Shown here: positions 13,984-18,205 of the stretch, one piece after another
How positions within the stretch are numbered: the first letter of the stretch is position 1
Layout of the letters: every line of letters begins with the position of its first letter
Assembly: GCA_964531505.1 (NCBI GenBank)
Contig: CAZHDT010000012.1
Span: 1 to 18,205 of the forward strand
Source of the DNA: UBA6264 sp964531505
Lineage (GTDB): Bacteria > Patescibacteriota > Patescibacteriia > UBA2591 > UBA6264
DNA: 18,205 nucleotides
Direction of reading: 5' to 3'
Notes under the pieces: model-generated
The model's input: only the letters and a program-made list of their open reading frames with translations
Database searches by the model: none
Told to the model about the DNA's origin: nothing
Position numbers and translations under genes: made by a program

Positions 13984-15489
13984 ATGGTGAAAAATTTTGA
14001 AACAATAATCGGACTTGAAATTCATTTGGCAGTTAAAACAAAAAGCAAATTTTTTTGTTCCTGCCCAAATCAACAAACTTTTTCGGATAAAAAGCCGAAT
14101 TTTAATATTTGTCCAATTTGTCTTAGCCACCCAGGAGTCTTGCCGGTTATTAATAAAGAAATTTTAATAAAAGCGCTAAAATTAGGAATGGCTCTTAAAG
14201 GAAAGATTTCCGAAATTTCTTCTTTTGATCGAAAAAATTATTTTTATCCAGATTTGTCAAAAGGCTATCAAATCAGCCAATATAAATTTCCTTTAATTAT
14301 AGGAGGATTAGTTGAAACAGATGAAGGCGCAATTGAATTGGAAAGAGTCCATTTAGAAGAAGATACGGCAAAGTTATTTCATAGTCAAAAAGCAAGTTGG
14401 CTGGATTTTAATCGAGCCGGAATTCCTCTTTTGGAAATTGTGACTAAACCCACTTTGACCAACCCCAAACAGGCTAAGAGTTTTCTTGAAGAATTGCAAA
14501 AAATAGTTAGAGCCTTGGATATTTCTGCCGCTGAGATGGAGAATGGCCAGATGCGTTGTGATGCTAATATTTCTTTAAGGCCGTTGAAAGAAAAAAAATA
14601 TTATCCTAAAATGGAAATTAAAAATCTTAATTCTTTTAAATCAGTAGAAAAGGCTTTAATTTATGAGGAAGCAAGACAAACAAAACTCTGGCAAAAAAAT
14701 AACCCACCTTTATTTCAAGAAACAAGGGGTTGGAACGAAAAAGAGGGCATTACGGTTAAACAAAGAGAAAAAGAAGAAGAGAAAGATTATCGTTATTTTC
14801 CAGAACCAGATTTACCCCCATTAAATAAAAACTTTTTTATAAAACAAGGTATTAATATTAAGGAACTTCGAAAGGATCTTCCAGAATTACCATTCTCTCG
14901 CCGGCAAAGATTGAAAATGGAATATGGACTTAATAAAGAACAAGCAAAACTTCTTGCGGATAATAAGGAAATTTCTTGCTATACGGAAAAAGTTTTTTCT
15001 GAATTAAGAGCTTGGCTTTTATCTTTACAAACAGTAGAAGGAAGTGAACAAGAAATTTGGGAAAAAAATAAAAGCCAATTTGTCAAATTGATTGTTAAAT
15101 GGTTGATAAACTACCTTTTACCCTTAGCTAAGAAAGAAGAAGTATTGGACCTTAAAATTACCCCTGAAAATTTTTCAGAATTTATAATTTTATTTTATGA
15201 AAAAAAGATCAATGGTCAATTTGCTAAGATAATTCTTGAAGAAATGTTTGAAACTGAAAAAGACGTTGATCAAGTTTTAATCAATAAAAAAAGTATTTTT
15301 TTGGAAAATAAAGATGAAATTTATGAAATTATCCAAAGGGTTATTAAAGATAATCCCGAAGCGGTGAAAAAATATCATCAAGGCAAAATTAATGTTTTTA
15401 AATTTTTAATCGGTCAGGTCATGAAAAAAACCCAAGGTAAAATTTCAATAAAAATAATAGAAGAAATTTTTAAAAAAGAATTGAATTAA
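13984..15489 (+). CDS. gatB: Aspartyl/glutamyl-tRNA amidotransferase subunit B
   Basis: GatB binds misacylated Glu-tRNA-Gln or Asp-tRNA-Asn and, with GatA (ammonia source) and GatC, converts it to the amide form. The 501-residue protein has 'IIGLEIHLAVKTKSKFFC', a Cys cluster typical of the zinc site (C25, C27, C43, C46), 'DLSKGYQISQY', 'HLEEDTAK', 'RAGIPLLEIVTKP', 'MRCDANISLRP' and 'IKNLNSFKSVEKAL'. The C-terminal helical YqeY-like tRNA-binding tail occupies about 350-500 and ends with 'FLIGQVMKKTQGK'. It is slightly longer than the usual 475-480 residues. Partners gatA and gatC are not in the window. It starts 12 nt after the sugar transferase. Its TAA stop directly abuts the stop of the convergent miaA, with no base between. 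Confidence 0.96.
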   Translation: MVKNFETIIGLEIHLAVKTKSKFFCSCPNQQTFSDKKPNFNICPICLSHPGVLPVINKEILIKALKLGMALKGKISEISSFDRKNYFYPDLSKGYQISQYKFPLIIGGLVETDEGAIELERVHLEEDTAKLFHSQKASWLDFNRAGIPLLEIVTKPTLTNPKQAKSFLEELQKIVRALDISAAEMENGQMRCDANISLRPLKEKKYYPKMEIKNLNSFKSVEKALIYEEARQTKLWQKNNPPLFQETRGWNEKEGITVKQREKEEEKDYRYFPEPDLPPLNKNFFIKQGINIKELRKDLPELPFSRRQRLKMEYGLNKEQAKLLADNKEISCYTEKVFSELRAWLLSLQTVEGSEQEIWEKNKSQFVKLIVKWLINYLLPLAKKEEVLDLKITPENFSEFIILFYEKKINGQFAKIILEEMFETEKDVDQVLINKKSIFLENKDEIYEIIQRVIKDNPEAVKKYHQGKINVFKFLIGQVMKKTQGKISIKIIEEIFKKELN

Positions 15490-16395
15490 TTAATTTTTTA
15501 AAAAATTTTTAATAAGAGTTTCCGCCTGCTGAAAATCTTTTATCCAATGAAGATTTTTTTCTTTTTTAAACCAAGTTATTTGCCGACGGGCATAATGTTT
15601 AGTATTTTTTTTTATCGTTTCTATTGCTTGTTCCAAAGAATATTCTTTATTAAAATAAGAAATAATTTCTTGATAACCAATGGTATGGAAAACAGCTGAG
15701 GGGAGGGGATATTTTTCTATTAAGTTTTTTACTTCATCAATCAATCCTTTTTCTATCATTTTATCAACCCTTTGGTCAATTCTTTGGTCGGTTTCTTTTT
15801 TATCTATTTTAATTCCAATTTTTAATGTTTCAAACAAAGAATCGCCCTTTTTTCTTAAAGCAGAAAAAGGTTTTTTCGTTTTTAAACAAACCTCCAAAGC
15901 TCTAATAACTCGACGTGGATTTTGTCTTTGAACAAAATCCACTGCTTGAGGATCTATTTTAATCAGTTTTTCCCAAAGAAAATCTAAGCCATATTCATTT
16001 GCTTCTATTTCCATTTTTTTTCTTAAGTCTTTATCTGGAGGAACTGGAGGAATATTAAGGTTATCTATTACAGCGCTTAGATAAAGGCCGGTTCCGCCCA
16101 CTAAAAATGGATTTTTAAAATGTTGATAAACTTGACTAATAGCTATTAGTGCTTTTTCTTTAAATTGCGCGACGGTAAATTCTTCATCAGGATCAATTAA
16201 GTCAATCAAATAATGGGGAATTTCCAGCCTTTCTTTAAAAGAAGGCTTGGCAGTTCCAATATCCATTTCTCTGTAAATTGTTCGACTGTCTGCCGCAATA
16301 ATTTCTCCATTGAATTTTCGCGCCAATTCCAAAGCAAGGCTAGTTTTTCCAGAAGCCGTAGAACCGCAAATAGCGATTAGTTTTTTTTGCTTCAT
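15490..16395 (-). CDS. miaA: tRNA dimethylallyltransferase MiaA
   Basis: MiaA adds a dimethylallyl group from DMAPP to N6 of A37 in tRNAs that read codons beginning with U, making i6A37. The 301-residue protein is typical in length. It has the P-loop 'GSTASGKT' (residues 11-18), the catalytic 'ADSRTIYREMDIGTAKP' segment with Asp36, 'PHYLIDLIDPDEEFTVAQF', 'LVGGTGLYLSAV' and 'QNPRRVIRALEV'. The C-terminal part ends with 'HYARRQITWFKKE'. The start is preceded by AAGGTG at a plausible Shine-Dalgarno distance, unusual for this window. It is divergent from prsW across 45 bp. Its pathway partner miaB is also on the minus strand, on the far side of prsW. Confidence 0.97.
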   Translation of the reverse strand: MKQKKLIAICGSTASGKTSLALELARKFNGEIIAADSRTIYREMDIGTAKPSFKERLEIPHYLIDLIDPDEEFTVAQFKEKALIAISQVYQHFKNPFLVGGTGLYLSAVIDNLNIPPVPPDKDLRKKMEIEANEYGLDFLWEKLIKIDPQAVDFVQRQNPRRVIRALEVCLKTKKPFSALRKKGDSLFETLKIGIKIDKKETDQRIDQRVDKMIEKGLIDEVKNLIEKYPLPSAVFHTIGYQEIISYFNKEYSLEQAIETIKKNTKHYARRQITWFKKEKNLHWIKDFQQAETLIKNFLKN

Positions 16396-16404
16396 AATTT
16401 CACC

Positions 16405-16433
16405 TTTACCTTACTTTATTTTTTATTTATAAT
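16405..16433 (+). promoter_or_regulatory. Promoter of prsW, probably yielding a leaderless transcript
   Basis: TTTACC (16405-16410; 4/6 match), a 17-bp spacer, then a perfect TATAAT (16428-16433). The start expected six to eight bases after the -10 falls at about 16440-16441, the A of the prsW ATG. The -35 box lies within 20 bp of the miaA start codon. Confidence 0.65.
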
Positions 16434-16440
16434 ATAAAGA

Positions 16441-17184
16441 ATGGGTTATCTAATTAATTATTTAATTGAACAGGCTAATTGGCAAAACTCTTTATTTTTT
16501 CTTTTTTTAAGCGCGGGACCAACTCTTTTATGGCTTATTTTATGTTTAAAGTTAGACAGCTCGTCACCCGAACCTAAAAAAGAAATTTTTAAAGTTTTTG
16601 TTTTTGGAATTTTCATTGCGATTTTAATTATTCCTATCGCCGGTTATTTAACTCGTTTAACAAAAAATAATTTATTATCGCAGCCATTGTTGTCGATTTT
16701 TGTCCTTTCTTTTTTAATAGATGGATTTATTGAAGAATTGGCAAAATATTTTATTTTAAGATTCAAAATTTATTATTCAAAATATTTTGATGAACTTAGG
16801 GACGGCTTCATTTATGGAATGGTGTTGGGCTTAGGTTTTTCTTTCATTGAAAACATTTTATATGCGTTTTTATCAAATAACCTTATCTCTGGCGCTGGCA
16901 TGATTATCTTCCGAGGTTTTACTAGCACTTTTATGCATTTTTTATCTGGCGGCATTATTGGTTATTATATTGCTTTATTTAAAATGAGGCAAAGAAGTCC
17001 CATAGAAAGGGGAGGGCGAAAACAAAAATGGATTATGATTAGGGGATTATTAATTGCGGTCTTATTCCACGGTTTTTATAATAGCATTATTCGTTTTGAC
17101 TGGTGGTGGAATTTAATCCCCTTAACAATTCTTCTTTTATTCGTTTGTCGTTTAATCCTTAAAAGGATAAAAAGTATTTCCTAA
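16441..17184 (+). CDS. prsW: PrsW-family intramembrane metalloprotease
   Basis: This is a 247-residue polytopic protein with about seven to eight membrane segments. It carries the family signature residues in successive helices: EExxK at 98-102 ('FIEELAKYF'), Glu137 in 'FSFIENILYAF', His166 in 'TFMHFLSGG' and His210 in 'VLFHGFYNS'. In Bacillus, PrsW cuts the anti-sigma factor RsiW within the membrane; family members are related to CAAX-type proteases. The substrate here is unknown, and no sigma/anti-sigma pair lies in the window. The ATG at 16441 lies seven bases after a TATAAT box. It is the only plus-strand gene between miaA and miaB, ending 5 bp from the convergent miaB stop. Codon and base usage match its neighbours. 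Confidence 0.88.
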   Translation: MGYLINYLIEQANWQNSLFFLFLSAGPTLLWLILCLKLDSSSPEPKKEIFKVFVFGIFIAILIIPIAGYLTRLTKNNLLSQPLLSIFVLSFLIDGFIEELAKYFILRFKIYYSKYFDELRDGFIYGMVLGLGFSFIENILYAFLSNNLISGAGMIIFRGFTSTFMHFLSGGIIGYYIALFKMRQRSPIERGGRKQKWIMIRGLLIAVLFHGFYNSIIRFDWWWNLIPLTILLLFVCRLILKRIKSIS

Positions 17185-17189
17185 AATTT

Positions 17190-18205
17190 TTATTGATAGA
17201 TTCCCTGTAAATTCCAAGGAGAGACTTTAATGATTTTAACGTTGATAAATTGGCCCAGATCTAATGATTCAGGGGCATTTTTTATTATTACTCCTTTATT
17301 TGTTCTTGTTTTTCCGAAAATATTATTTTGTTCTTTTCTCTCAATGAGAATTTCTATATTTTTTCTCAAATATTTTTTGTTTCTTTTAAGAGCGGTTCTG
17401 GTAAGAATTTTGTTTAGTTTTTGTTCTCTTCTCTTTTTTTCGCAATTAGGAACATCATCCTTTAAAAGCGAAGCCGTAGTTCCGGAACGGGGAGAATATT
17501 TCGCTAAATAAGCCATATCAAATTTAACTTTTTTCATTATTTTAACAGTTTTTTTAAATTGTCTTTTAGTTTCACCAGGAAATCCGACAATAATATCGGT
17601 AGAAAGAGCAATTTCTCTTTTTTCTAAAATTTGACTTTTAAAAGAAAAATATTTTTTAATTTTTTTTATTAATTTTAAATAATTTTGGCGAGTATAACCG
17701 CGATTCATTTTTTTTAGAATTTCATTATCTCCGGACTGGAAAGGCAAGTGCAGATATTCAGTGACTTTTTGGCAATTAGCCATGGTTTTAATTAATTCAT
17801 CTGACAAATCTTTAGGATGAGAAGTAATAAATCTGATCCAAAAATTACCGGGAATATCATTGATCATCTGAAGTAATTTTGGGAAATTAATTTTTTCATC
17901 CTGATAAGAATTAACATTTTGGCCAAGTAAGATAATTTCTTTAAATCCATTTTTTATTAAATTCTTTACTTCTTGAATAATATCATTTGCTGGTCGGCTT
18001 TTTTCCCTACCTCTGGTAAAGGGGACTACGCAATAGGAACAAAAATTATTACAGCCGGTCATAATCGGCAAATAGGCGCTGGTTAAAGAATCGGGTTTTG
18101 GTTTTAATGAAAGATAATCTTTTAAATCTTCTTGCTTTCTTTTATCTTTTTCTTGAATAAGAATATTGGGGAGATTCGAAAGGTCTTTAATTTTAAAGAT
18201 AAAGT
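17190..18205 (-). CDS. miaB: tRNA-2-methylthio-N6-dimethylallyladenosine synthase MiaB (partial; 5' end outside the window)
   Basis: MiaB is a radical-SAM methylthiotransferase that turns i6A37 into ms2i6A37. The frame is open to the window edge, so the N-terminal iron-sulfur domain is largely missing here; about 337 codons are visible. An in-frame TTG near 18071 is an internal Leu (AYLPIMTGC), not the start. The radical-SAM CxxxCxxC cluster is in 'GCNNFCSYCVVPFTRGRE', followed by 'EIILLGQNVNSY', 'HLPFQSGDNEILKKMNRGYTR' (read here as HLPFQSGD and MNRGYTR), 'DIIVGFPGET' and 'AKYSPRSGT'. The C-terminus is a TRAM RNA-binding domain ('IEILIERKEQNNIFGKTRTN'). 'VVPFTRGRE' fits MiaB better than MtaB or RimO. 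It works directly after the nearby miaA product. Confidence 0.95.
   Translation of the reverse strand, partial: FIFKIKDLSNLPNILIQEKDKRKQEDLKDYLSLKPKPDSLTSAYLPIMTGCNNFCSYCVVPFTRGREKSRPANDIIQEVKNLIKNGFKEIILLGQNVNSYQDEKINFPKLLQMINDIPGNFWIRFITSHPKDLSDELIKTMANCQKVTEYLHLPFQSGDNEILKKMNRGYTRQNYLKLIKKIKKYFSFKSQILEKREIALSTDIIVGFPGETKRQFKKTVKIMKKVKFDMAYLAKYSPRSGTTASLLKDDVPNCEKKRREQKLNKILTRTALKRNKKYLRKNIEILIERKEQNNIFGKTRTNKGVIIKNAPESLDLGQFINVKIIKVSPWNLQGIYQ

Noticed and set aside
18068..18073. Apparent start (TTG) of the miaB frame inside the window
   Set aside because: The frame stays open to the window edge and the residues before it (SLKPKPDSLTSAYLP) match the continuation of MiaB; the codon is an internal Leu.

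Overview
The window is a compact, strongly AT-rich bacterial segment with short spacers, TAA stops almost throughout and almost no Shine-Dalgarno motifs. The gene set resembles the Candidate Phyla Radiation (Patescibacteria), most likely a Parcubacteria-type genome: single-pass surface proteins with Asp-rich calcium-binding repeats, a minimal mreC-mreD-PBP2 wall-elongation module, lysine and serine tRNA ligases, and GatB of the amidotransferase. That placement is an inference from gene content and style; no 16S gene or other phylogenetic marker was tested. UGA is not used as a sense codon (greA ends in TGA), which argues against the recoded Gracilibacteria/Absconditabacteria lineages.

Layout. 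(1) 5-6052, all plus strand: two membrane-anchored proteins with thrombospondin type 3-like repeats, then mreC, mreD and mrdA (PBP2), tightly spaced and probably co-transcribed. (2) 6053-9600: greA with its own promoter and terminator, then lysS and serS. (3) 9603-11712: recJ and a short RNase HI gene. (4) 11713-12591: a non-coding region holding the RNase P RNA gene on the minus strand with a near-consensus promoter; a divergent plus-strand stem-closed RNA candidate with its own -10 box and terminator; and two related 31-bp palindromes that differ by compensatory changes. (5) 12592-15489: a polyprenyl-phosphate sugar-1-phosphate transferase and gatB. (6) 15490-18205: miaA (minus), a PrsW-family membrane protease (plus), and miaB (minus, cut by the window edge). 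MiaA and MiaB act in succession to make ms2i6A37 in tRNA.

Most genes are housekeeping: wall growth, transcript cleavage, tRNA charging, tRNA processing and modification, DNA repair. The parts most worth a second look are the non-coding block at 12200-12460, the recent 177-bp in-frame tandem duplication in the large surface protein, the linkage of calcium-repeat surface proteins to the elongasome genes, a recurrent extended -10 promoter architecture, and a probable leaderless prsW transcript. No CRISPR array, insertion sequence, phage gene, toxin-antitoxin pair or defence system was seen.
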